A stretch of 64,000 nt of DNA from Okapia johnstoni (GCA_024291935.2 CM044315.1:78288385-78352384), one strand, 5' to 3'; positions 34,099 to 46,408 are shown, counted from the first letter of the stretch. The notes: a model not told the origin generated them from the letters alone. Numbers and translations: made by a program.

Positions 34099-35283
34099 AT
34101 GAACTGAGAACTTCCACATGTACAAGCTGGATTTAGAAAAGGCAGAGGAACCAGAGATCAAATTGCCAACATCCGTTGGATCATAGAAAAAGCAAGGTAA
34201 TTCCAGAAAAACATCTACTTCTGCTTTGCTGACTATGCAAAAACCTTTGACTGTGTGGATCACAACAAACTGTGGAGAACTCTTCTAAAGAGATGGGAAT
34301 ACCAGATCACCTTATCTGCCTCCTGAGAGACCTGTGTACTGGTCAAGAAGCAACAGTTAGAACCAGATGTGGAACAATGGACTGGTTCAAAATTGGGAGA
34401 GAAGTACATCAAGGTTATATATTGTCACCCTGCTTATTTAACTTATATGCAGAATACATCATGCAAAATGCGAGGCTCGATGAATCACAAGTTGGAATCA
34501 AGATTGTCGGGAGAAATATCAACCTCAGATATGCAGATGATACCTCCCTAATGGCAGAAAGCGAAGAGGAACTAAAGAGCCCCTTAATGAAAGTGAAAGA
34601 GGAAAGTGAAAAAGCTGGCTTAAAACTCAACATTCAAAAAACTAAGATCATGACATCCAGTCCCATCACTTCATGGCAAATAGATGGGGGAAAAGTGGAA
34701 GCAGAAACAGATTTTATTTTCTTGGGCTCCAAAAATCACTGTAGATGGTGACTGCAGCCACAAAATAAAAAGCTCTGATAAACCTAAACAGCATATTAAA
34801 GAGCAGAGACATCACTTTGCCAACAAAGATTTGTATAGTCAAAGCTATGGTGTTTCCAGTAGTCATCTATGGATGTGAGAGTTGGACCACAAAGAAGGCT
34901 GTGCCGAAGAATTGATGCTTTCAAACTGTGGTACTGGAGAAGATTTTTCAGAGTTCCTTGGACTGCAAGGAGATCAAACCAGTCAGTCCTAAAGGAAATC
35001 AATACTGAATATTCATTGGAAGGACTAATGCCAAAGCTGAAGCTCCAATACTTTGGCCACCTGATGTGAAGAGCTGACTCACTGGAAAAGACCCTGATGC
35101 TGGGAAACATTGAGGGCAGGAAGAGAAGCAGGCAATAGAGGATGAGATAGTTGGATGGCATCAACGAATCGATGGACATGAGTTTGAGCAAACTCCAGGA
35201 GTTGGTGATGGACAGGGAGGCCTGGCATGCTGCAGTCCATGGGGTCACAGTCGGAAATGGCTGAGCAATTGAACTGAACAACA
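34099..35283 (+). mobile_element. BovB, 5'-truncated, inserted in a MIR
   Basis: Runs from the RT fingers ('caagctggatttagaaaagg') to the 3' end ('caattgaactgaac'). Flanks 'actgcctac' (34090-34098) and 'actgcttac' (35284-35292) are a one-mismatch TSD within MIR sequence. Older lineage. Confidence 0.92.
34115..35069 (+). pseudogene. BovB RT remnant
   Basis: Several consecutive frames. 34272-34751 (159 codons) holds the RT palm with LRYADDTSLMAE and ends at a frameshift after 'SKNH'. 34869-35069 holds the C-terminal [10 protein letters not shown] region. A stop interrupts the fingers region near 34198. Non-functional. Confidence 0.85.
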
Positions 35284-35465
35284 ACTGCTTACTAGTAATT
35301 TCCTTAATCTCTCTGTACCACAGTGCCTTCATCAATAAAGTAAACTGACTTGGATTAGTCACTTCATCAATAAAATGGGCTTATATTACCACCTCACTTG
35401 AGTATTCTGAACATCAGAAAAATGCTTAGTATATAGTAAATGCTCCACAAATATTACCTGTTCTT
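35284..35465 (+). mobile_element. MIR SINE, 3' part
   Basis: Continues the MIR from 34098; contains an internal duplication of the 'cttcatcaataaa' segment (35327-35339 and 35362-35374). Confidence 0.65.
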
Positions 35466-35609
35466 TTGTTGTTTCATTTCTCAACTTTTCTTGACCAAGC
35501 AAGATAAAGAATCTGTCCTCCGTCTACTACGTTTATCTAACATGTAAATCAATAATCTCATGAGGCAATCTTCATTTCTGATGATAGAAGTATGAGTTCA
35601 AACTATTAG

Positions 35610-36955
35610 GAGATTGGATTTTTGCTTCCTGCCATGATAGGGGAACGGAGACAGATTTACCCTTATGCCTTAAAAACATTAAAAAAAAAAAAAAGATGAA
35701 ATATATGAAACAATAGTTTTAAACACTGCACAGAAGGGAAACATAGAAAGTAAGCCTTAAATTTGCCCCCATAGTAAGTCCTAAGATTGCTCTAGCTTAC
35801 CACCCAGAAAAAATTCTTAGGAAGCAACACAAGAAGGGGTTACCCAAAAAGAGTTCAGCAATCTCCCTGAGGTGAGGGGGCAAAACGGAGAATTTGGAGG
35901 GGCTACGGTGGATAGAATTTGAAAGGCGGAAAGGAGAGAACTGTACAGAGAGAGCTCAGCAGGGGGGTTCTGGAGTCTTCAGTCCCGCTCAGTGAGATGG
36001 GGAAGGAAACTATCTAAGGAAATGAGTAGGTAGCATACTCTCCAGAGCTCACATAGGGCCAGGAATAGACAATGTTCCCGTCAGCCAGAGTAGAAAAAAT
36101 TCACAAGGCATGGTCATTGAGTACAGTGCTTAGAAAGTACTGTCCCCATGTAAAGAAAAAATTAGACCCAAATGCTGCCCTGGGACCACCTACAAAGCCT
36201 ATGGGGAAACAGTGGAAACAGTGTCAGACTTTATTTTGGGGGGCTCCAAAATCACTGCTGATGGTGACTGCCCCCATGAAATTAAAAGACACTTACTCCT
36301 TGGAAGGAAGGTTATGACCAACCTAGATAGCATATTTAAAAGCAGAGACATTACTTTGCCAACAAAGGTCCGTCTAATCAAGGCTATGGTTTTTCCAGTG
36401 GTCATGTATGGATGTGAGAGTTGGACGGTGAAGAAAGCTGAGCACTGAAGAATTGATGCTTTTGAACTGTGGTGTTGGAGAAGACTCTTGAGAGTCCCTT
36501 GGACTGCAAGAAGATCCAACCAGTCCATCCTAAAGGAGATCAGCCCTGGGTGTTCATTGGAAGGACTGATGTTGAAGCTGAAACTCCAATACTTTGGCCA
36601 CCTCATGCGAAGAGTTGACTCATTGGAAAAGACCCTAATGCTGGGAAGGATTGGGGGCAGGAGGAGAAGGGGATGACAGAGGATGAGATGGTTGGATGGC
36701 ATCACTGACTCAATGGACATGGGTTTGGGTAAACTCTGGGAGTTGGTGATGGACAGGGAGGCCTGGCGTGCTGCGATTCACGAGGTCGCAAAGAGTCAGA
36801 CACAACTGAGCGACTGAACTGAACTGAACCCTCAAAAGGATCAAACTATTTCTTTCTGATAATTTAACTGCATCTCAGAATAAAATTCAAGAACATTTAA
36901 AGAAATACAAACATAGCCAGCAAACAACGAGGTAAAATTATCTTGCTATATCAGT
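35610..36955 (+). mobile_element. HAL1/L1M 5'-region fragment, split by BovB
   Basis: Sequence 35700-36197 and 36830-36955 is homologous to the element at about 11450-11870: both contain an 'aaaaattag-cccaaatgct' segment (36157 and 11717) and a following 'taatttaactg' segment. An A14-type run is near 35681. Confidence 0.6.
36198..36829 (+). mobile_element. BovB 3' fragment, young lineage
   Basis: From 'atggggaaacagtggaaacag' to 'gactgaactgaactgaac'. Two open stretches (36212-36448 and 36488-36676) separated by a stop where the reference frame has arginine (AEH-stop), plus a stop inside the basic patch. Close to the copies at 2321 and 53460. Confidence 0.92.
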
Positions 36956-37589
36956 GAACTGGTATGATGCATATGAGAGATACAAAAGAAGAATGGAATA
37001 AAACACTAATACAGTGACCAGACATGTGGACACATCTGGTGGGGTGGGATAGGGGGGAATTTAACAAGTTGTCAATCCTAAAGCTGTAAGATATTGCCTT
37101 AGATTGTGTCCTAAGAACACAGTTGTCACGGGCTAGTACTTTAAGGTTGGGGAACCAAGATTCTGTAAGCCTCATGGCACAGCTGAAAAAAACAGGAGGT
37201 GAGGGGAACTAGTACTTTAAGCCATGTGCCAAGATGGGGCACACTTTAGCTTGTGGGTGCTACTCAACCTACAATTTTTCTCAGTCTCATGCACCAAGGT
37301 CTAGTACCTCCAGAATAAGGTGATTTCAGAGAGGAATCAGCTTCTAATGCTGTCCTATGTCAGTCTAAACTTTCCCTCAATTGTCTTTGGAGTTTGAGTT
37401 CATATATCAAATAATGTCACTTAAGTCTGTATAATAAGTTTTGCTTCTATTTAAATTTGCCTTATGCCACATTAATTTTTTTTTTTTCCTAACAGAAAGC
37501 CTACCAAATACCTATTGACCAATCATACCTTCCTGTTACTTGAAAAAAATTTTCAATTGGTTTCTTAGTCCTTCCTGAAGAACTGGTCC
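36956..37589. other. Unique intronic sequence
   Basis: Nothing recognised except a 30-bp block at 37429-37458 that recurs at 39531. Confidence 0.4.
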
Positions 37590-38565
37590 TTTTTAGTCTT
37601 TCCTCTGCTAGTTCCTTATCTCCCCAATCTCTTAAAGTCAGATTGCCCCAGTCCAGGACTCAACCCATTGACATTTCCTCCTTCTCTACTCACTGGATAA
37701 TCTCATAAACCTAGTGATTCATTTATAAGAATTTGTAATTTTTAATTACATCTCTTTAGCCCAGACCTCATGTATCTCTAACTGAATGTCTAATTAGCTA
37801 TCTCTTGCAGTTCCGCGGTCTCAGTTCACGATAACTAAAATTTTCTAGCTGTTCAGCCCCCAAATCTTCAGTTATCCTTAACTCATCATTTTCTCAGATT
37901 CTGCATCTAATCCACACTTCTTACCACCTGCACCATTGTCTCTCACCTAGAATATACCAGTAGCCTTCTAACTACAGCCAGAGTGATTCTTTTCATCTAA
38001 ATTGGATCATGACATTCTTCTGCTATAATCCATTCAATAGCTTCTCTACTCACTCAGTAAAAGAATAAGCATCCTTATCATGGTTTTAAAGCTCTACTTT
38101 ATCTGGCTCCCCACTACATCTCAGACCTCATTTCTTCCCACTCACCCCCTATCTCATTCCACACAAGCTTCACTGGACTCTGCGATACAAAGAACACACA
38201 GAGCAAGCTTTTAGATCAGGTCTTAGGCACCTACTGCTGCCTCTGTCTGAAATGCTCTTCCTTCAGATATCACTGTTCTGGCTCTGAGACTTACTTAGGT
38301 CTTTACTCAAATGTCAACTTATTGCTGAGGACCTCCCTGGCCATCTTATATGAAATGTCAACCCCTGGACCCCACATTCTCCATCCCCCTTATCCTACTG
38401 TATTTTCTCAGTATCATTTATGTTCATCTGTTATATATTTAGTCACTAATTTGTTTGCCTCCCTCCAATAGAATTTAAGCTCACTGAGACCAGGGACTTT
38501 ACTCCTTTGTGATCACAGTCCTTCATGAGAAAAACAGTGCCCAGCATATAGTATGGACTCATTTT
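37590..38565 (+). mobile_element. L2 LINE, ORF2 end and 3' UTR
   Basis: L2 RT-derived sequence (from about 37590) passing into the typical 3' region: 'agccttctaactacagccag', 'tctggctccccactacatc', 'tctttactcaaatgtcaac' and 'gaatttaagctcactgagac'. Confidence 0.7.
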
Positions 38566-40190
38566 CCTTCTGTGTAAAATGTAGGTTTGGACTATTTAAC
38601 CCTCAGAGAGCTCAAGCATTCTATCACGCTATGCTTCTCCTATGGGGTGGTCACAGGGCTGTCCATTGGTTAAGATGGACACACAATTATCTAACTACTG
38701 ATATGCTACACTACTTTTCCCCTAATTTTGCGTGTAACAGAGATCTGTGAAATTCCTTTCACACAAGCCATCACTTTTGTGCAGTTTCTCCCCATTATTA
38801 AGGAGAAAGGTCTAGGTTTTACTTATCGGGCCAGAAGCAATCGCTAAGGCCCACATTCATCACAGTATGTTTCCTTACCTCCACTGCAGTGAGCGGCTGG
38901 AACAGGGACTGCCAGGACTGCTATGGGTGTGTGTATTCAGGAAAAAGGCAAGAGGAGAAGTAGCCAGAGCACAATCAGCACTAAAGGGGACTTTAGAGAG
39001 GGACCAGGCTGGAGACGACGTGGGAGAAAGTACGTGCCGGTTTACTTCAGATCCTCGGCAAAGAGCAGAGATTCTGACAACGTACCATAGCAGAGAAAAA
39101 CAGAGTCAGTGGTAATTTCTCAGCCAAAAAGAAACATTCAAAGTGGGTTAGTTTAGGCAAGAGGCTCAAGAAAAGTAAGTGGTCAAAAACCATTCTCAGA
39201 TATTAATATCATACCCAGTACCAATGTTGGCACAGAATGACCATGGAGACTAAAACTTCATCCACAGAATTAAAACCAAAAAGTTAATCTTTGAATATTC
39301 AACGTATTTAGGTTGACTTCTGTGAAAATGTTGTAAATTTACTACAATTCATCAATTAACAAGCAATAGACAATATGTTGTGTTCAATGACTTAAAATTC
39401 CTAGAGAAATATATATGTTAATAAAAGTAAAGCATTCTTAATAGATTAAGTTGTTAGATTACATCTAAAATAATACCAAGTTGTTTAACTAACTTTTGTC
39501 TGAGTATACCAAATAACGTTATTTCATTATGTATAATAAATTTTGCTTCTATTTAAATTTTCATTTCGTAGGTTATTTTTTTCCCCAAAAAAACAATTTA
39601 ACCATCTTAATGTGTTAAATCCTAAAGAAGACTAACCCTAAACTAACTTTTCTAAAGAAGACTAAGTGAGATCATCAGACTGAAAACAGACAGATGGTAA
39701 ATATGAATTACTATTTTTAATCATATATAATAGACATGTCACAGATGATGAAAAATAATTGACAGATACACAGCATTTAATTTGTACCATAGTGGCATAG
39801 CTTTCTATACAAATACCATATTTCTATACAAATACAATATTTTATTTCCAAGATAGGAAAAAAACTTAAGTATCACATAAGCACCTGTTTTAAAATGATA
39901 TTAGTTTCCTGTATTGTTACTGCTATCTGTTTGGATTTGATGACATTCTACTTGTATTTAATTATATATATTCAAAAGAAATCTCCACCTTCCTATATAT
40001 TACCCCTCTAGCTGGCTTCAGCATATTTCTCAGATGAGTACACAATATGAAGATATAATAGGATGGTAAAATTTTTCAATATATTTTTAAATTATAAGCA
40101 AAAATATTAATTTTTCACTTTCAAAAAGAATTTCCACTTTTCTAAAGAACTCTAAATGACATCTAAATTTAAAAAATTAGTTCCCTAGTA
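38566..40190. other. Unique, increasingly AT-rich sequence
   Basis: No family recognised. Contains the second copy of the 30-bp block (39531-39560) and a small duplication 'tttctatacaaatac' near 39802-39835. Confidence 0.4.
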
Positions 40191-40404
40191 CAGTTGACAC
40201 TTAAACAATGCAAGTGCCAACTCGCTTTGCAGTTGAAAATCTGTCTATAATTTCACAGCTGTCACTCCAATTTCAGAGTCAGCACTCCGTATCTGAGGTT
40301 CTGCATCTGCAGGTTCATGTAACTGTACATTGTATAGTACTATAGCACATATTTATTGAAAAAATCTGTAGTGTAAGTGGATCTGTGGTTTTAAGGGTCA
40401 ACAG
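40191..40404. mobile_element. MER2-like (Tigger-type) DNA transposon
   Basis: Begins TA-CAGTTGACACTTAAACAA and ends in the near-complementary TTAAGGGTCAACAG-TA, giving terminal inverted repeats flanked by the TA target expected for the mariner/Tigger superfamily. Internal sequence is a short deletion derivative. Confidence 0.75.
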
Positions 40405-42635
40405 TACAGATAAGCTAAAGTTAATCAGAACATACACTTTTCTTGCTAACCTGAATAACACTGCTTATAGAAAAATTTGGAGTCTTAAATCTTATCACAT
40501 AAGATGAGGCTTAGCCATCTGATGAATATATAATTAGAAATCATAAAAAATCTATGAAAACCAAATTTCATTCCCTTTGCTCTTAGTTACCACTCTACAA
40601 ACTGGTTATACTCTGGGGCTACAGTCTAAAAAGGAATGTTTGAAAAAGGGAAGTGATTGATAAACTACTTCCTAGATCCTCAAGGAGCGTTTTCCTAATC
40701 CAAATTCAAAGTCACTAAAATAGATACAATGATTAAAATTACCAGTACACTAATGTTTGGAGAGCATGATTTTTAATCCCTATGTTTTCTTAATTGATGA
40801 AATTTCTCTATTGTGGTCATTTACTTTGTAGGTTTAATATGGAAATAAACCATTTTTTTTTAAAGTGTGCCAATCCTTCCAATTTTATACTTCAAACAAG
40901 TCTGATTTCCCAAGGTCTGGTAGAATCCATCAGTTCAATCAATGAGCATCCACTAGCACTGAAGGGCAACAACCGAAAGGAAGCGCACTAACAAAGTCTG
41001 CCTACTTGAGTAGTTATGCTGTCTTCACGTAACCACTACCCTTCAGGGGAAGCAAATCTGAAGTGCATTCCCTCTGCCCTGTTACAGCAAAGGCTGTTTG
41101 AGACAGATCACTGAGGGGGAATGAACTCTAGGGAACTCCTTTCCCTGGTTCCCTAATTTGCTGATCAATTCACTCAATACTTCTTCGTTAAATAAGCCTG
41201 AGTATCCCTTGGGAAAGCTACCCTGAAGTGGAAGTGTTCTTCCATTCCCCAGCTTCAAAATCCTTACCTAAGTATTATTTCTATATTGGTCAACATAGAA
41301 ATAAAATTCCCGCCCTAAAAGACTCAGGCTTGGATGTGCAAGGGCCGATCTGAGGTCCTGAGCTGACAGGCCAAGGGCAGAAATACAATACCCTCTCTAG
41401 TCAAAAGAGGAGATATTTTCCTTTCCATTTGTTTCTCACATCCACTGGGGCTTTGACACTTACTTTAAATACACTTTTGCTTGCAAGGTAGGAAAAAAAA
41501 TCTTCATTGTTAGCCTGGCTTCCCAAGTACCTAAGAATCTCTAAAAGATATCTAACTCAGTCTTCAGAATTAGGAACCCCATATACCTCTGCCAGGGACC
41601 ACTGTTTTGACCATAAATTCATGAAGCCAGCCCAGCCCTCTTCCTGACAGGCATCTCCGAACCAGAGTCTTTATCCAAGCAAATGAAGGTGTGTTAGTTG
41701 GCATTAGTTCTTTTCCTGACACCTGCCAGTTTCCACTCAGAGACCCCAGCCTCCTTACTGGATCCGCAGGCATGGTGCTCCCAGTCTCTCTCTCCTCCGT
41801 TTCATCATTTTCCTGGCTACTCAAGCTTTTGCCCTCTCCCACTTGGAATCTTGGCAGGAAGTTCTCTCACACAAGAGGTATGCAGGCATAAGCCAAAGGA
41901 AACTTACAAAGGCTTCCCAAATTTAAGAGAAAAAGTACTTTTCTTCAAAATTATGATTTTCAGCAACACCCCCCTTAAAAAAACCTAAGAGCACAAAAGG
42001 CAGCAGTGAGGCAGAGTGAGGAGTCCCAGATCCCAAATGAATCAGCTGTCCTCTGTCTGCCTGACATCATTCACACTCAGCCTGGAACAAATCAGAGTCC
42101 CAGGGAGCACCTCGTTCCTCCTCAGTGACAACATCAAATCCCCTCCCCCACACATCAGTCACAACCTCCCGCCCTGAAGCCTGGCAACAGTGAGGACTCT
42201 GGCAGAGACTGCACATACCAACTTGAAAACTCACACTGTGACAGAAATACTACTAACTCAGGAGGCATGGGTCAGGCTAGAACAGCTGCTGCAGTGGGTA
42301 GCGGACTGGAACAAAGCACATTAAGGATCCCAAATCAGTAAATAATGAGCTAAGAACATGTGGGCATTTCTGCAACATTATTCATTCTCAAGCCCAGACC
42401 TCATGGAGGACGACAGAGTCGTAATGTTAGGGCTCAGGGACCAATTTAAGTAAACTCTGTACTTCTTCAGACAAAATTCAGCATCATTTTAAATTCAACT
42501 TGTATTAGTCTCCAATCACTTAAATAACCCTCTGGTAAGAAAAGCCGTAAGTCACATTAAGAGAAAGGATACTATGATATCTTCCTAGTTCTGGAGGTTC
42601 CTCTGAAATGTAATTTCCTAGAGCTTGTTATTAAC
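40405..42635. other. Unique intronic sequence
   Basis: No repeat recognised. 41000-42400 is less AT-rich than its surroundings and repeat-free; regulatory function cannot be judged from sequence alone. Confidence 0.4.
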
Positions 42636-42702
42636 TTAACAAATATTTATTACGTACTTGCTTTGTGTCAGAGACTGTTCAAGTTCAGGAAATAAAACAG
42701 TG

Positions 42703-42704
<2 letters not shown>
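42636..42704 (-). mobile_element. L2/MIR-type 3'-end scrap
   Basis: 'acaaatatttattacgtactt' and 'gagactgttcaagttcaggaaata' resemble the reverse complement of an L2 3' end. Confidence 0.5.

Positions 42705-42741
<37 letters not shown>
42705..42741. repeat. (A)37 homopolymer
   Basis: Uninterrupted run of 37 A. No young retroelement is seen directly upstream of it. Confidence 0.95.
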
Positions 42742-42746
<5 letters not shown>

Positions 42747-42844
42747 GTAAGCCTAGAAACTACTTAGTTTAATTTCATCCATAAATTACTAATGAAATAA
42801 TTTCTATGGCAGATATTATATGAGGTAAGCTGCAGAAGAATGGT

Positions 42845-42990
42845 AAAGAAGGGTAAGTCACTGAACATTTCCCCACCTATAGAATGAAAATAGGTAAGGT
42901 GTTTAATAGGTGGGTTGTAGTGAAGATTATTATATGTAAAACAGAAAAGTGCCTAGTGCAGAGGAAGTGCTACAGAATTGTTAGCTATTA
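42845..42990 (+). mobile_element. MIR fragment
   Basis: 'gtaagtcactgaacatttccccacc', 'gttgtagtgaagattattatatg' and 'gtgcctagtgcagaggaagtgc' follow the MIR 3' half. Confidence 0.65.
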
Positions 42991-43253
42991 TCATAGGTCT
43001 TGCCCTCCCAAGAGGGCAAGATCTCAATCTAAAGGGGAAGATAAGTGCAAACACATAAGAAACCTTCTGACAAAAGCAAATAAATTATTGAGCTAAACAC
43101 TGACAGCTAAGGGAGTGGAAATTAAGCCAAATCTTGGTCCCCTGCTTCAGAGCACCTGCCAACTCAGATGAGATCCTCTCATTCATATGGATGACAAAGT
43201 ATGTCAAACTGTTCTTCTAGGATAACATCCAAAAGATTAATTCATACTCCAAC

Positions 43254-43531
43254 CAGTGCTTTTTCAACTGCAACTCTTTAGTGAGTCATGAGATCAATTT
43301 AGAAAGTCGGGATCAATATTTTCTTAAAAGGGAAATAGAATTTTCAGAAAAGAAAATATCAGAGTGCTTCACACAAAGTGAGGGGAAGAATTATTTAGTG
43401 AAATTTGTGTTTGTAACACCTGTTATTGAAATATATATATTTATATTATTTATAAGTGGAAACACATGTCATGGGTTACAATGTAAAATCTATTATTGAG
43501 GGTCATAGTCTAAAAAATTTGAAAGCCACTG
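43254..43531. mobile_element. hAT-type nonautonomous DNA transposon
   Basis: Begins CAGTGCTTTTTCAAC and ends TTTGAAAGCCACTG, imperfect inverted repeats typical of hAT-Charlie elements. The flanking 'ctccaac'/'ctctaat' could be the decayed 8-bp target duplication. Interior matches an old mammalian MER element by eye. Confidence 0.7.
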
Positions 43532-43894
43532 CTCTAATCACCCAACCAACCTCACCCCACCTGGCAGCTACAGACACTCACTTTCCCTCTCCATGTACCA
43601 GCCCAATCATTTGTCTCTCACAGTTCCTTCCCAGAATCCCCTGTCCTCTATAACAAAAATGGAAACACTCTCTCAGAAATCTACCACCTCTCAACAAGTA
43701 CCGAGTCCCACTTTGGGAAAGTCTCGTGATGATATCAGGGTCAGTCACAGAAGCCCACACTCCCACATCTAGCAAAGCCTCTGTCTATCCCCACCCCAAG
43801 CTGAGGCCATGCAGTTAAGGTGAGGTTCTAAGTTTCTACTCAATATTCTCCATTCTCTAATACCCAACCCCAGGTTACTTAATAATACTAACAA
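43532..43894. other. Unique intronic sequence
   Basis: Nothing recognised. Confidence 0.4.
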
Positions 43895-44030
43895 TAATAA
43901 TAATAATAGAATAATAGCATGCATATCATACAGCTGTGATGAGGACTACTTGGTGATTATATGTAGAGTGCTTAGAGTAGAATCTAGTAATTACTTACAA
44001 TTGTTGGCTGCTTTATGTTATTATTAACAT
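43895..44030 (+). mobile_element. MIR fragment with (TAA)n start
   Basis: A short (TAA)n run followed by 'cagctgtgatgaggactacttggtg' and 'agtgcttagagtagaatctag', the MIR 3' half. Confidence 0.55.
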
Positions 44031-44034
44031 CATT

Positions 44035-44240
44035 TTTCATCCAAGAAATGCAAGTTAAAATCACAATGAGATATTACTACCCACCTCCTTAGACTGGTCT
44101 TAAAATTTAAAGTCTTACTATAACAATTAAGAGTTAGTATAGATGTGGGACAATTAGAACTCTCAGTATCACTGGTAATAGGAGTATAAAACAGTAAACA
44201 GTGCAGAAAATTATGCAGTGTTTTTACAAACTTACATTTG
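44035..44240 (+). mobile_element. L1M ORF2 fragment
   Basis: 'gaaatgcaagttaaaatcac', 'aatgagatattactacccac' and 'tggtaataggagtataaaacag' are L1 ORF2 C-terminal-region words. Confidence 0.6.
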
Positions 44241-44340
44241 TCATTTGAAAAAGATGGGGAAAGGGCAAAAAAAAAAAAAGGAATATAAGTTTAGCTATTT
44301 GGTTTTTTCACTTGTTAAAAGGTTGAATATAGTTTAGCCA

Positions 44341-44361
44341 GGGACTTCCTTGGTAGTCCAG
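44341..44361 (+). mobile_element. CHR-type SINE, 5' end, split by BovB
   Basis: Only the first 21 bp of the SINE head (gggacttccttggtagtcca-g). The remainder resumes at 46934 after a 2.6-kb BovB. Confidence 0.8.
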
Positions 44362-44367
44362 CTCACT

Positions 44368-45010
44368 TCAGTTCAGTCGCTCACTCGTGTCCGACTCCTC
44401 GCAATGCCATGGACTGCAGCACGCCAGGCCTCCGGTGGCCATCACCAACTCCCGGAGTTTACTCAAACTCATGTCCATTGAGTCGGTGATGCCATCCAAC
44501 CATCTCATCCTCTGTTGTACCCTTCTGCTCCCACCCTCAATCTTTTCCAGCAACAGAGCCTTTTCAAATGAGTCAGTTCTTCTCATCAGGTGGCCAAAGT
44601 ATTGGAATTTCAGCTTCAGCATCAGTCCTTCCAATGAATATTCAGGACCGATCTCCTTTAGGATGGACTGGTTGGATCTCCTTGCAGTCCAAGGGACTCT
44701 CAAGAGTCTTCTCCAACACCACAGTTCAAAAGCATCAATTCTTCAGTGCTCACCTTTCTTTATAGTCCAACTCTCACATCCATACAGGACTACTGGAAAA
44801 ACCATAGCCTTCACTAGACAGACCTTTGTTGGCAAAGTAGTGTCTCTGCTTTTTAACATGCTGTCTAGGTTGGTCATAACTTTCCTTCCAAGGAACAAGC
44901 GTCTTTCAATTTCATGGCTGCAGTCACCATCTGCAGTGATTTTGGAGCCCTCCCCCCAAAAAAAGTCAGCCATTGTCTCCACTGTTTCCCATCTATTTGC
45001 CATGAAGTGA
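44368..45010 (-). pseudogene. BovB ORF2 C-terminal region, broken
   Basis: Sense-strand frames 45003-44743 and 44703-44368 cover the region after RT. The first keeps SWTIKK then meets a stop after GEH; the second starts at [11 protein letters not shown] and passes the basic patch before drifting out of frame. At least two lesions. Confidence 0.8.
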
Positions 45011-45100
45011 TGGGACCAGATGCCATGATCTTAGTTTTCTGAATGTTGAGTTTTAAGCCAACTTTCTCACTGTCCTCTTTCACTCTCATCAAGAGGCTCT

Positions 45101-46172
45101 TTATTCTTCTTCGCTTTCTGCCACAAAGGTGGTGTCACCTGCATACCTCAGGTTACTGATATTTCTTCCAGAAATCTTGATTCCAGCTTGTGCTTCATCC
45201 AGCTCAGCATTCCTCATGATGTACTCTGCATATAAATTAAATAAGCAGGGTGACAATATACAGCCTTGACATACTCCTTTCCCAATTTGGAACCAGTCTG
45301 TTGTTCCAGGTCCAGTTCTAACTGTTGCTTCTTGACCTGCATACAGATATCTCACGAGGCAGGTCAGGTGGTCTGGTATTCCCATCTGTTTGAGAATTTT
45401 CCAGTTTGTTGTGATCCACACAGTCAAAGGCTTTGGCATAGTCAATAAAGCAGAAGTAGATATTTTTCTGGAATTCTCTTGCTTTTTCGATAATCCAGTG
45501 GATGTTGGCAACTTGATCTCTAGTCCCCCTGTCTTTTCTAAAACCAGCTTGAACATCCAGAAGTTCACAGTTCATGTACTGTTGAAGCCTGGCTTGGAGA
45601 ATTTTGAGCATTACTTTGCTAGCGTGTGAGATGAGTGCAATTGTGCGGTAGTTTGAGCATTCTTTGGCATTACCTTTCTTTGGGACTGGGATGAAAACTG
45701 ACCTTTTCCAGTCCTGTGGCCACTGCTGAGTTTTCCAAATTTGCTGGCATATTGAGTGCAGCACTTTCACAGCATCATCTTTTAGGACTTGAAATAACTC
45801 AACTGGAATTTCATCACCTCCACTAGCTTTGTTTGTAGTGATGCTTCCTAAGGCCCACTTGACTTCGCATTCCAGGATGTCTGGCTCTAGGTGAGTGATC
45901 ATACCATCGTGATTATCTGGGTCATGAAGATCATTTTTGTATAGTTCTTCTGTGTATTCTTGCAACTTCTTCTTAATATCTTCTGCTAGGTCCATACCAT
46001 TTCTGTCTTTTATTGAGCCCATCTTTGCGTGAAATGTTCCTTTGGTATCTCTAATTTTCTTGAAGAGATCTCTAGTCTTTCCCATTCTATTGTTTTCCTC
46101 TATTTCATTGCACTGATCACTAAGGAAGGCTTTCTTATCTCTCCTTGCTATACTTTGGAACTCTGCATTCAA
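45101..46172 (-). pseudogene. BovB reverse transcriptase domain, frameshifted, YADD mutated
   Basis: The sense frame 46172-45318 (284 codons) starts at MNAEFQSIARR and covers the EN-RT linker, the fingers (AGFRKDRGTRDQ) and palm motif A (FCFIDYAKAFDCVDHNKL), then frameshifts. The next frame (45568-45101) continues the palm: GVCQGCILSPCLFNLYAEYI, then motif C as YAGD instead of YADD. That substitution removes the first metal-binding aspartate of the catalytic pair, and the frameshift separates motifs A and C, so this copy cannot encode active RT. Confidence 0.92.
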
Positions 46173-46408
46173 ATGGGTATATCTTTCCTTTCTCCTTTGC
46201 TTTTTGCTTATTCTTCTTTTTACAGCTATTTGTAAGGCCTCCTCAGACTGCCATTTTCCTTTTTTGCATTTCTTTTTCTTGAGGCTGGTCTTGCTCCCTG
46301 TCTCCTGTACAATGTCATGAACCTCCGTCCATATTCATCACAAACCTCCGTCCATTCCTCTATCAGATCTAATGCCTTGGATCTATTTCTCACTTCCACT
46401 GTATAATC

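Noticed and set aside
38866..39115. 82-codon frame and a minus-strand donor-like site near 38873-38878
   Set aside because: The implied exon would be very short with a weak acceptor and does not match MAST2 residues known to surround the 6586 exon.
44387..45010. 207-codon plus-strand open frame and similar 100-190-codon frames (for example 26776-27330, 36199-36720, 34796-35362, 2463-3017) with [13 protein letters not shown] starts
   Set aside because: They recur wherever BovB occurs and are the antisense of the BovB C-terminal coding region; no independent gene signal.
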